From Quercus robur (lineage: Eukaryota; Streptophyta; Magnoliopsida; Fagales; Fagaceae): a stretch of DNA of 64,000 bases. Position numbers and translations under genes: made by a program. This document shows positions 50,218 through 60,351 of this stretch, piece by piece. The stretch is from positions 93,450,862 through 93,514,861 of the forward strand of contig NC_065535.1 in NCBI RefSeq assembly GCF_932294415.1, given 5' to 3'. The notes under the pieces were generated by a model. That model was not told the origin of the DNA. It saw only the letters and a list, made by a program, of their open reading frames with translations, and made no database searches. Numbering within the stretch: position 1 is the stretch's first letter; each line of letters starts with the position of its first letter.

Positions 50218-50809
50218 ATCTTTACTCGCCTTGAATCCAAACACTCTTCGTCGTGGTCGTAGCACCCAAAAAATACTAAGCAAAATTTTCCTATTTTCGT
50301 TGCAATGGCAGACGCTATTATTCTCTCATCAAAATTTTCCTCAGCGGCTCTCACATTGCCTTTTTTCTGTTTTTTCTGTCGATCTCACGCAGACACGCTG
50401 CAGCACACTCTTTGCGCTTTCCACACTCTCTCCTGTTCTTTTCACGTGAATTAATCTCCTAAACCACACCAAACTGCCATTTTATAAAAAACTTGAAGCT
50501 ATTGCTTTTAGTGGAGCACATGATACGACACAATTTCAAATTAAATAGGAACCAACCCCCCCCCCCACCCCCCCCAAAAAAAGAAAAAAGAAAAAAAAAG
50601 AAGGTTGACCTCAATATATATACACTGTTTTTGAGGAATTGGTAGACTTTAATATAAGGATTTCTTTATGGATTACTAGCAACATCGTTTCAATATATAT
50701 AGTTTGGGGTGTAAGACTATAAACTTAAGTCTAGGTCTTTTATATTTGAATATCAATTAAATATAATTATTTTTTAGAAGAAAAAAAAAGGAATAATTTA
50801 ATACTAATT

Positions 50810-51270
50810 GTGGGTACCTAAGGCATGCTTAGGCATGTTTGGCAACGTCTTAGGCATGCAAGCAACGTCCTTGGCCGTCCTCGGCATGTTTTGCAACGTT
50901 CTCGGCATGCTTAGCAACGTCCTTGGCCAACCTCGGCATGCTTGCAAAGTCCTAGTCGTCTCACATCGAATAGAAATCCCCCCCACTTTCTACCTTATAA
51001 GTTTTGAAGCGAAGGAGTAGTGTACCACTACTTCTTAACGTTGCTTGCATGCCTAGGACGTTTAAAGAAGTAGTGGTACACTACCCCTTCACTTCAAAAC
51101 TTATAAGGTAGAAAGTGGGGGGGTTTCTATTCGATGTGGGACGACTAGGACTTTGCAAGCATGCCGAGGTCGGCCAAGGACGTTGCCAAGCATGCCGAGG
51201 ACGTTGCAAAGCATGCCGAGGACGGCCAAGGATGTTGCCAAGCATGCCTAAGCATGCCTTAGGTACCCAC
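50810..51270. mobile_element. Large fold-back element with long inverted arms
   Basis: The left arm (50810 to about 51038) begins GTGGGTACCTAAGGCATGC. The right arm (about 51064-51270) is its near-perfect reverse complement. A 25-bp spacer separates them. Each arm contains several copies of a GGCATGCTTGGCAACGTCC-type unit and then a TACCTTATAAG-type segment; the left arm has about one extra 20-bp unit. ACTAATT (50803-50809) and ACTAATC (51271-51277) may be the target duplication. Open frames on both strands are by-products of the palindrome. Confidence 0.85.
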
Positions 51271-51743
51271 ACTAATCAACTTAAGGTTAATTTGATGTAT
51301 CAATACTAACAAAACTAAAGTTGATTTTATATAGAGAACCAAATATTATGGGTTCAAGCATAAAATTTAATAAAATGAAATGAAGATTTATCATTCTTTT
51401 AGAAAGAGGGTTTATCTTAACTAGGATAAAGGTGATGCATCATTGAAAATTATGATTTTGGGGTTACAAAATAAAAAGAGATTATTTGGTGTCTGACCAT
51501 TTGAGAGATTAAGTGGCTAATATTAACAATTCATTGTCTAAGATATTGGATAACAAAAATTAAAGCTTCAAACATTTTTTTCCCTAAATAGTTTATGGTT
51601 TCAATTGGGTTAGGTTTTTAACTATTTATTGGTTTAATGTTTTGGACATCTTTTTGGAGATGAAGAAATATTACACAACCATTATTTTCATTAGTTGAAT
51701 AACTTATTATCATACAATTTTGAAAAATTGCTTATTTATTTAT

Positions 51744-51895
51744 TTTTTATACAAGATAGTGATTTTACTATAACTTAATTTAAGTATATATGTATATTAA
51801 TCACTTTCCTGGAGATTTAAATCCCAGCTCTTGTCTCCCATACCCCATAAGTACTTATACTTGTGGAGTGACCACCGTATGGAAGGTGCATGGTG
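51744..51895 (-). mobile_element. SINE family copy 4 (minus)
   Basis: Carries TACAAGATAG, AACTTAATTTAAGTATATA, AGATTTAAATCCC and ACTTGTGGAGTGACCACCG in the order of the other minus copies. Confidence 0.7.
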
Positions 51896-52075
51896 ATTGA
51901 AAATTGCAAATGAGACTGTAATTTTTATTACATAAAATTAATAAATTAATGTGATAATAAATGTAATTGGTGTGCTTCAACTACTTAATAAATAAATGAT
52001 AGATTTTTTTTTTGGTGATTGATTGATCCGCCACTGATGGCCAGAGAGGAAGGCCATTGACACCATAAAGATTAG

Positions 52076-52690
52076 TGTAAGGACACGATTTGTAGCGACC
52101 CAAGAAAGATACCGGGTTCGTACGTTTAAGGGCCCGAACAATATCATTAGTAGAGTGTGGGCTTTAAAGGCTAGGCCCGGGTCACTTCTTCTGGTGGCGA
52201 CAATGAATGGTTCCGGTTTTTAGACCTTGTCCGAGGAGCTTAATGTTATTATTCTCCTCTCCCAGGGCTTCCTGGCCCCGGATCCCTTTCTCCATTGGTT
52301 CTCCTTCCCTTTTATACTTGCATTTACCCCCCTTCTAGTGTCCACATGTAAGCTCCACTTTCTGGGGTTGAGACTTGTCCTATCAGCCCATACTCGGAGT
52401 GGTTGTAAAAGCTGAATAGCATGGTGAAAGACATGGACCTGTCAGACGCAGAGTTCTTTATTGTTGTATTGACAGCTTTTTCCCTTGCCCTGCTCCTGTA
52501 TTGAGTTCGTCTTTTCCTTTAGGGTATTACGGGATGCCGAGGACGGAATTCTCCTTGGTTGTGTCCTAAGGTGATTTGGACTTTCATGTCCTTAGCAATG
52601 CTCTCCTCGGCTCAGGCTTTGGGTTTTAATGTAAAGTGGGCCAGGGCTACAAATTATTAGGCCCCAGAATACAAATTATTGGGCCCCACA
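52076..52690 (-). repeat. LTR (3' LTR in element orientation)
   Basis: Left LTR of the element at 52076-55655. Plus-strand ends TGTAAGGACACG and GGGCCCCACA. Confidence 0.92.
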
Positions 52691-54224
52691 ATAGCCCCTC
52701 AAAATCTTGTTGCCCAACCTCTTGGTTGGGGAGGAGGGTTTTGGTGATGTCGGGCCTACAACATGGCTTGCCCAGCTTTGCCCTTCATTAATGTCAGTGT
52801 CTCTTCACCTGCCTGGAGGGTGCGCTGGATTATGATACATTCCTTATAGATTTGCTCACGCCGTGTCTTGGCCGTTTTAGTGCCCGAGGTGCGTTTTTAA
52901 TGTGTCCCCTTAACGAGGCCACACAAATCCTACGGTTTCAAGCGGTGTTGGGAGTTGAGTAGAAATTGTCTCGTTCGCAGCACTTCTTGGAAATCTGCGT
53001 AGATTAAATGCAGCCAACTTACCCTCCATATAAGAAACAGGGTAGGAGGTCATTCCCTTCACGTATAGACCCTTCAATCCTTTCAAACTCCTAATCCCTC
53101 AGCTGTGCTCAAAATTTTTATTGCCAGTGCAGCTAAAACCTTAAAGAGTGACATGTTTGAGGCACGAGTGGGGATGAAAGAACCACACTCGCTCCAGAGG
53201 CATTGGGTCCTTCCGAGACTCAAGATGGCACGGTCAGGACAGGGGAGACATAGACTCAAGGCAGTTCTCCGCTTTCGCAAGGTGGGAGCGATTCCTCCAC
53301 CTCTTTCAGTCAAAATCCGAAGCAGGTGTTGGTCGCGTCAGATTTTTAGTGCGACAGCAGTGGGGTTTCTCGTCGTCAGTACCATCTGCTCTTTCTCGAG
53401 TGCTGCTAATATGACACTGGCGTATTAGGAGTCAGGGCTGATGCAGGGGTTAAGCATCCCTGCTTCTTCCTCTTTTCCTTCACTGGTGTCCCTTTTCGCC
53501 TCTGCTTCTTCTTCTTTCTCATCACCGGGGCTACCTTGGTGTTTCTGCTTCTTCTTCCTTTGCTTCTTCTTCTTTTCTGTTAGCGGGCCATCTTGTCATG
53601 CATAACCTCTACCAGAGCAGAGTTTCGAAGGATTTTTCTCTTCCTTGTATCTTTTTCTTTTTGCTTCTATAGTTAGCTTTTGTATAGGCTTACTCAAGCC
53701 CCTCATTGTACGCTGTACTGTTTCTTTTTTTTAATAAAAGATGATTTTGTTTTGTTCTACGTATTCTTTCTTTTCTGCAGTAGTTACTTTGTGAATGGAT
53801 GTATTTCATATGAGTGTTTTTTATTATTATATTTTTTGGGTGATACTTAGGGCAAAAGCCCTTGTAACAAAAAGCTGTTATTACGAACTTATTGAGATTG
53901 TCAAGGATAATAATACTAACCTACAGTAAATTAAACATACGAGACTAACTGTGATAACAGCCGAATTCCCTGTATTGCGCACGAGGCAGTCATCCGAGAA
54001 GGAGTAACCTAAAATAAACCATTCGAGAGGGTTGCCAAGGACTAGGGGGCTTGGCCGCGTTCTCAGTAACATATGAACTTAATCGTTTTTGGCATCTGGT
54101 TCGAGGACCGAGGTATGGCTATACCGGGCCTAAACACTCGTTTGCGTTAGTTCCCTTAGGATTGAGGATCCGAGGATAGATCAGGACTTCCATTCGGTCG
54201 GGGACTTAATCCAATTTTTAATGG

Positions 54225-54785
54225 GCAATCTCTCAATGGGTCAGAGTCCGAGGACCATACAATGTCTTGGTTCTGTCAAAAACTCTGTCTTTCTTTTAAG
54301 TAGTTGGTTTCCCCATAGGCCCGAGTCCGAGGACCATACAGTGCCTTGGTTTTGTCTAAAACTTGTAATTTTTCTTGTAAGTAGTTGGTTTCCCCATAGG
54401 CTTGAGTCCGAGGACCATACAAGGCCTTAGTTCTGTCCAAAACTTGTAATTTTTCTTGTAAGTAGTTGGTTTCCCCATAGGCCCGAGTTCGAGGACCATA
54501 CAGTGCCTTGGTTCTGTCCAAAACTTGTAGTTTTTCTTTTAAGTAGTTGGTTTCCCAATAGGCTTGAGTCTGAGGATCATACAAGGCCTTGGTTCTGTCC
54601 AAAACTTGTAATTTTTCTTGTAAGTAGTTGGTTTCCCCATAGACTTGAGTCCGAAGACCATACAAAACCTTGGTTCTGTAAAAAACTTGTAATTTTTCTT
54701 TTAAGTAGTTGGTTTCCCCATAGGCTTGAGTTCGAGGACCATACAAGGCCTTGGTTCTGTCCAAAACTTGTAGTTTTTCTTTTAT
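54225..54785 (-). repeat. 81-bp tandem repeat array in the retrotransposon
   Basis: Units begin GTAGTTGGTTTCCC at 54300, 54381, 54462, 54543, 54624 and 54705, exactly 81 bp apart, with a partial unit before. Because 81 is divisible by three, open frames run through on both strands. On the element's strand the 27-aa unit reads like LDRTKALYGPRTQAYGETNY plus LQEKLQV. No ATG start is seen on that strand (only TTG), so translation is doubtful. Confidence 0.93.
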
Positions 54786-55030
54786 ATTATCCTTTATTTT
54801 TGAGGATTAGCCCCTCGACCAAGGTGTGGGGCGTTAACTTGGTGTTGGAAGCCCCAAGAACTGCTCGTGCCGTTGACATTGCGAGGTGTAGCCTCTAGCG
54901 GAAATTTGTGTCAGGACGACAACAGTGTGTTGCTGGAAATGGAGGAGCTTTCGCAGACCCTTGTTTGACAGAGGCTTGATTTTGCCACCACCTGTGCCAA
55001 CGCGCAAGCCTTCTCATAGACGGCGCCAAT

Positions 55031-55655
55031 TGTAAGGACACGATTTGTAGCGACTCAAGAAAGATACCAGGTTCGTACGTTTAAGGGCCCGAACAATATC
55101 ATTAGTAGAGTGTGGGCTTTAAAGGCTAGGCCCGGGTCACTTCTTCTAGTGGCGACAATGAATGGTTCCGGTTTTTAGACCTTGTTCGAGGAGCTTAATG
55201 TTATTATTCTCCTCTCCCAGGGCTTCCTGGCCCTGGATCCCTTTCTCCATTGGTTCTCCTTCCCTTTTATACTTGCATTTTACCCCCTTCTAGTGTCCAC
55301 GTGTAAGCTCCACTTTCTGGGGTTGAGACTTGTCTTATCAGCCCATACCTGGAGTGGTTGGGAGTGGTTGTAAAAGCTGAATAGCATGGTGAAAGGCATG
55401 GACCTGTCAGACGCAGAGTTCTTTATTGTTGTATTGGCAACTTTTTCCCTTGCCCTGCTCCTATATTGAGTTCGTCTTTTCCTTTAGGGTATTACGGGAT
55501 GCCGAGGATGGAATTCTCCTCGGCTGTGTCCTAAGGTGATTTGGACTTTCATGTCCTTAGCAATGCTCTCCTCGGCTCGGGCTTTGGGTCTTAATGTAAA
55601 GTGGGTCAGGGCCGCAAATTATTGGGCCCCAGAATATAAATTATTGGGCCCCACA
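55031..55655 (-). repeat. LTR (5' LTR in element orientation)
   Basis: Right LTR. It differs from the left by substitutions and by an extra GGAGTGGTTG unit near 55350-55370. Confidence 0.92.
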
Positions 55656-55699
55656 ATTAGGTTAAGAGTTTTTTTTTTGAGAAACAGATTAGGTTAAGA
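55656..55699 (-). mobile_element. Ultra-short LINE-type insertion at the LTR element's edge
   Basis: ATTAGGTTAAGA at 55656-55667 and 55688-55699 flanks a T run and GAGAAACAG (minus strand CTGTTTCTC-poly(A)). Its 12-bp duplication includes the ATTAG target duplication of the LTR element. Confidence 0.85.
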
Positions 55700-56374
55700 A
55701 ACCCACTTACTAATTGAGTGTTTGGTATATTTTCAACATACAGTAAGAGTGCGTTTCTTGTCAAAAAGCTCCATTAATCGTAGACCCTCTGCCTTTTTAT
55801 GATGTGATGAAAAGCAAACTCTTAACCAATAGCTACAATCAAAAGTGAGGAAAATTCCCCAAGAACTTGCGTACGTAACTACGTATCCAATTTTTACTTT
55901 ATTAAGATCTTCAAAATAAGAACTAATTTATACAGCAATAAAGCATTTCCCAAGACTAGAGAGTCTCTCATGGGCAGAACAGCTTGCCCAATTATCAATT
56001 TCATTGATAACTAAGATTCCACTTCTAGACACTATTTAGATCTTGTTTTTTTCTGGCCTGTTTAGCAATTTGATTTAAAATTTCCAGCAAGAAAAAAAAA
56101 AAAAAATCGTTTATCAATACTTCAAGTCTGCAATGCTCTAACCTGACTCTCTCTAGGCCCCTCCTGCTGTTGCTAATGTCATCGATGGCAATCTTCTTCA
56201 CCTCCAATCTTTTCGTTATTTTGATTTTTCACACATTAAAAGAGAAGGCAATAAGCCTGTCCATATTTTAGCTCATCATGCAAAGTTAATTTGTAGATTA
56301 TTTTGTGGCATGGAATGAGGACACCCCTAGTTTCTTAGAAATTGCCGTTGCCTTTGATGTACCGAATTGCTTTT

Positions 56375-56407
56375 GATTTTCTATTTTTTTTAAATGGATT
56401 TTCTATT
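56375..56407 (-). mobile_element. Ultra-short insertion, 11-bp target duplication
   Basis: GATTTTCTATT at 56375-56385 and 56397-56407 flanks TTTTTTAAATG (11 bp). Confidence 0.65.
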
Positions 56408-56514
56408 AATGATATGCTGCAATAATTTCCCATAATATATATATATATATATATATATTAGTGAAGACTTTTTTTTTGCACATGGTGTTAAGAAAGTGTT
56501 CTAGAAAATAGTGG

Positions 56515-56880
56515 CACTACAAAAAATGAGGGCTATAGCCGTGTTTGAAAAACGCAGCTATAAACCCTAAAAACACAGCTATAGGCCATCCAAATGCGGC
56601 TCTGGAAAACGTAGCCAATCTGCATTTTTTACCCCCTAGCTGCATTCTTCCACCCCTTATAAGTTGAGACCTATAGTTACATTTTGTAAAAACGCGGCTA
56701 AAGACCCGCTTTGGGCTACATTTAAAACGCTGTCATAGGCTAAGACCTATAGCTGCGTTTCTCAAAATGCAGCTATAGACTATGTTTGGGCTGCGTTTTA
56801 GAAACACGGCTACAACCTTCCATAGGATTTTTTTCTATAGCCGTGTTTTTAAAAACGCGGCTATGGTTTTTTTTTTTTTT
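56515..56880. mobile_element. CACTA (En/Spm-like) terminal region
   Basis: Starts CACTACAAAAAATGAGG, the classical CACTA terminus. About ten short copies of a CTATAGCCGCGTTT-type unit follow in both orientations, as in CACTA subterminal repeats. The expected mirrored TTTTTTGTAGTG end is absent; a T run at about 56868-56880 may replace it. No transposase is seen. Confidence 0.65.
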
Positions 56881-58148
56881 CCTGCCTATCACAATACTTT
56901 TTAGCTCCTCAGTATCATCTTCCTTAGCAAACATAACTCATATTATAAACAATGAGTCACAAACAATATTGTCCTCATTCTAAATTTAAATTCCTAAGAA
57001 AATAAAACATCAACTGACAAGAAATTATGCAAAGATAACTATAAATACACACATCTAAACACTGGTTTTCAACATAGATAGAAGCCAAAACTTATCATTG
57101 TTATACTCAAAAAAATACTTTTCCCCTCCACATCCATGTATCATGTTATCCTTTCTGCCTTCTATAATATTGTAAATGATTAATGCCCGGCATTTTTATG
57201 TTGAATAATGATGCCATGTATCCTATGTTGTTTCATAGACATGCATTATAGGTATATGTGCAATTTACAACAAGTGTGCACAAGATTATAGGACAAATAA
57301 ATCTCATGATACAAAATCCAAACAAGTGTAGCATGTGTGGACCTACCAACAAGTGAATTGTTTTAGGAATAATCTGTTATAGCCGTCCACTATACCTCTC
57401 TTGATAAGATTTGGAGGACAAGAAGTGTATTTTTAAGTACTGCTAATCGTACTTTAGAGGATAGGAATAAAAATAACAAAAATAATAATAATAGTTTGGG
57501 TGGTGATAAAGCTTCGAAGCCCATTTAGAATGTGTATGTCCAAGGTAACTGAGTCAATCCCCACCAATATTTTGGTTTATGTTCCTCATCAAAAGACACC
57601 TTGAAACTTTTTCCTTATGCAAAGCCCTTACTCACCATGCCACAAATACGTGTCCAAAACTCACACCCTCCACCTCTCTATATATATTAAACCACAACTT
57701 TAGCTTAATTGAAAACCAATTTCTCTTCATTGAAAATAGGAAAAATGAGAAGCAATTGTTAATTTACACTGTGACTTTCCCTTATATACACGAAGCAGTA
57801 AAAGAGAAAGAAAGAAAGAATCTGAACTAACTACCAAAATTCTAACCGCCTAATTAACAGCTGTAAACCACTTAAATTAGCTCATACGTGCCATTAACTA
57901 CACGTGCTAACAGATGAGTCTTAAAACTTAAGTGCTATGACATTGTTTTAGCTTTCAACTTTACTTTCTTCATTTTAGTCTCAACTATGTCGTTTTGCCT
58001 TGTTTTATCTTTAGTGCATTCCTTCAAGTCTTCTTTCTTCTTGACTGCCCCTTCTTCTCTCTTAGCAGAAGTCTCAACACATGGCAAAGCCTTGCCCAAG
58101 ATTAGGGCATGTCTTTCTTCTTCTTCTTCTTCTTCTTATTATTATTAT
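56881..58148. other. Intergenic DNA without a recognisable gene
   Basis: AT-rich DNA ending in a (CTT)n(ATT)n microsatellite (58112-58148). The 83-codon frame at 57579-57830 has no recognisable domain. Confidence 0.5.
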
Positions 58149-58957
58149 TGTAAGAACCAGATTTGAAATCCTAACCCAAGTTATGGACTTAGGCTCAAAA
58201 AGCCCAAAATAATGAATTTGTAGAGAATGAGTTAGAAAACTGGGTTTTAGTTAACCAAATAACAAGTCAAATAGGTTTGATGACAAAATAATGAAAATAT
58301 ACAAGTGTAAACTGAAGAAAAAAGGTCCTCGGCAAAGTCCGAGAATATTGGCTCTTATATAATGTTCTTAGGCAAGGTTACAAGTCTGGTTCTAGATTCC
58401 TACATTTTTTCTTTCTAGATTTTTATGATCCCCCTTTTCTCGCTCACTCCTTTTATACTATCTTTCCTTTTCATCTCCACCTTCCATGTGCATGCCAGAC
58501 GGTCGGTGTGGATACTTGTCCCATCAGCACTCCCTATAAGTCCTTATGTACTAGTTGTAAGGCTAAAACCCACTGTTTTGGCATCACCTCCACATTAATG
58601 CGGCTAGAGAGTTAGTTGTAGTGCATTTAATGTGGAGGCAGCAACTTTCTCCGAAGCTATTTTAGGACTCCTCCCTATCTGATTTCTCTATATTGCTTAT
58701 CCGCTCCAATTGAATTTCTGGGATCGTCACCCTTGTTGATAAGCCATCTCTTAAGACCTCGGCTTTGTCTAGCCGAGGACGTATTCATCCTCGGCCCACT
58801 CTCTTGAGCCATTATGACCAAAACTAACCTTTTTATTCCTCAACACAGTTTCTTCTGACGAAGCCTTCTCCTCCTCAGACATATCCTTGTCCTCAGCTTG
58901 GGCCACAGGCCTAATATACAAGTAGATAATGAACTTTTGGGCCCAAGAACCCTACAA
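58149..58957 (-). mobile_element. Solo LTR related to the 52-55 kb element
   Basis: TGTAAGAACCAG at the left and AACCCTACA at the right. It shares the order CTTTTATACT, ACTTGTCC(C/T)ATCAGC, CCTCGGC and GGGCCCA with the LTRs at 52076 and 55031. ATTAT lies on both sides (58144-58148, 58958-58962), but in ATT-rich DNA this is weak proof of a target duplication. There is no internal region. Confidence 0.75.
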
Positions 58958-59934
58958 TTATTATTATTATTGAGGGTTGGCTAGTTTCCAATATGGCTAT
59001 GTTATACTATGTGTAGCTAGTAGTGGCAAAGTCAGGGTTTGACTTGAGGAGAAGAGGGGGCAAAATTTATATTTGACATTCACATTTACACATATGCATA
59101 TGGGCATATATAGTGGTTTAGAGTCATTTGAGGAATAAAAAATCATTCATGTGAATGCTAAGTGATATTTGAATGCAAAAATAAAAAATTTGTAGTAAGT
59201 TTTGCCAAATGACTACTCTTATTAATTAGTAAATAATTTTTTTTCCTCAATTAAGGGATAATATTTAACAACCCATGTTTTGACTAAGGGATAAGATTTA
59301 ACAATAATTTTAAACAAATTTAAATTCTATTCAAACTAAGATTCTATTATAAAAAATTTCTAAACTATATCCCACACAAACCACGTTTTTGTTTTTAATT
59401 TTTTTTCCCTCAAGTTGCATGATTTCAAAATAATTTAATTTCTATTCAAAACTAAAAGTCTATTATAAAAAATTTCTAAACTTAAATCCCACACAACCCA
59501 TGTTTTTGTTTTTTTGTTTTTTCCCTCAAGTTGCATCTTCTTAAATTAATATTTTATTAGGATATTAAGCTACAAAGCTCTTGACCAAGGGATAAAATTT
59601 AACAATAATTTAATTTAGATAAAACTCTATCATCAAAGTTTCAGAAATTTAAATTCAACTCTAACTAAAAGTTTATTATCAAAATTTTTAGAACTTATAT
59701 ATATTCAGCCATGATTTTTTGATACAATCCCTCTTAACCAATGGACCATCCCTATATCATATATCATATAATAATATAATATAATAATATCATATAATAA
59801 AAGTTGGCTTAGAAATTGTGGTTACGCCAAGTGGTTGCACCAAATTACAATAATTTTTAGATAAAATATCATTTTATTTGTTTTATCAATTTCTTTGGAT
59901 AAAGAATAATAAGTGATTTTTTTATTTTATTTTA

Positions 59935-60085
59935 TTCATACAAGATAGAAATTTTACTCTAGTCTAACCTAAGTGTATATGTGTGGGAAACTCTCTCTTA
60001 AAGACTTGAACTTTGACCTTTATCTCCTACACTCTACAAGTACTTGTACATGTGAAGTGACCATCGCACCAAGAGTGTGCGGTAG
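59935..60085 (-). mobile_element. SINE family copy 5 (minus)
   Basis: ATACAAGATAGAAATTTTAC, GTCTAACCTAAGTGTATATG, GACTTGAACTTTGACC and CATGTGAAGTGACCATCG in the order of the other minus copies. Confidence 0.7.
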
Positions 60086-60305
60086 TAATAATAATAAGTG
60101 TCTTAACAAAACATACAACCTACAATAAGTGTTTTCTAAAGTTTCAAAAAGATATTAAATTTAGTTGGGTGGTGCCATACAAATACAACCTACAATTATG
60201 TCTATCTAAAATATTATCAATGAAGCCTTTGGATAGAATTACCTATAAAAAAAGGATAGAAGTTAAATAAAAAAAGAGAGATTAAAATAATACCTATAAG
60301 CAAAT

Positions 60306-60351
60306 AAGATAGAATTAACAAGAAAAAGAAAAAGAAAAAAAAGATAGAATT
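60306..60351 (+). mobile_element. Ultra-short insertion, 11-bp target duplication
   Basis: AAGATAGAATT at 60306-60316 and 60341-60351 flanks AACAAG plus an (AAAAAG)n tail. Confidence 0.65.

Larger units (their letters stand above)
52076..55655 (-). mobile_element. Complete non-autonomous LTR retrotransposon (LARD-like)
   Basis: LTRs at 52076-52690 (615 bp) and 55031-55655 (625 bp) start TG and end CA on both strands and are about 97% alike by eye. ATTAG at 52071-52075 and 55656-55660 is a perfect target duplication. On the minus strand the 5' LTR (right copy) is followed by TTGGCGCCGTC (about 55028-55018), a typical Ty3/gypsy primer-binding site. A GAGGGGCT-type purine tract precedes the other LTR at about 52691-52706. 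The 2.3-kb interior has no gag, protease, reverse transcriptase or integrase. It contains 81-bp tandem repeats (54300-54785). It must rely on another element for proteins. Confidence 0.92.

Noticed and set aside
50305-50451. Small frame starting MADAIILSSKFSSA, transit-peptide-like
   Set aside because: It is only 49 codons, with no continuation exon that I can recognise; no support as a gene.
50804-51309. Met-Pro-rich frames on both strands in the fold-back
   Set aside because: The same palindrome read in both directions; no independent evidence of translation.
54503-54898. Plus-strand 131-aa frame with SSWFPHRLESEDHT-type repeats
   Set aside because: It is an automatic result of the 81-bp tandem array, on the strand opposite to the element's sense strand, with no known domain.
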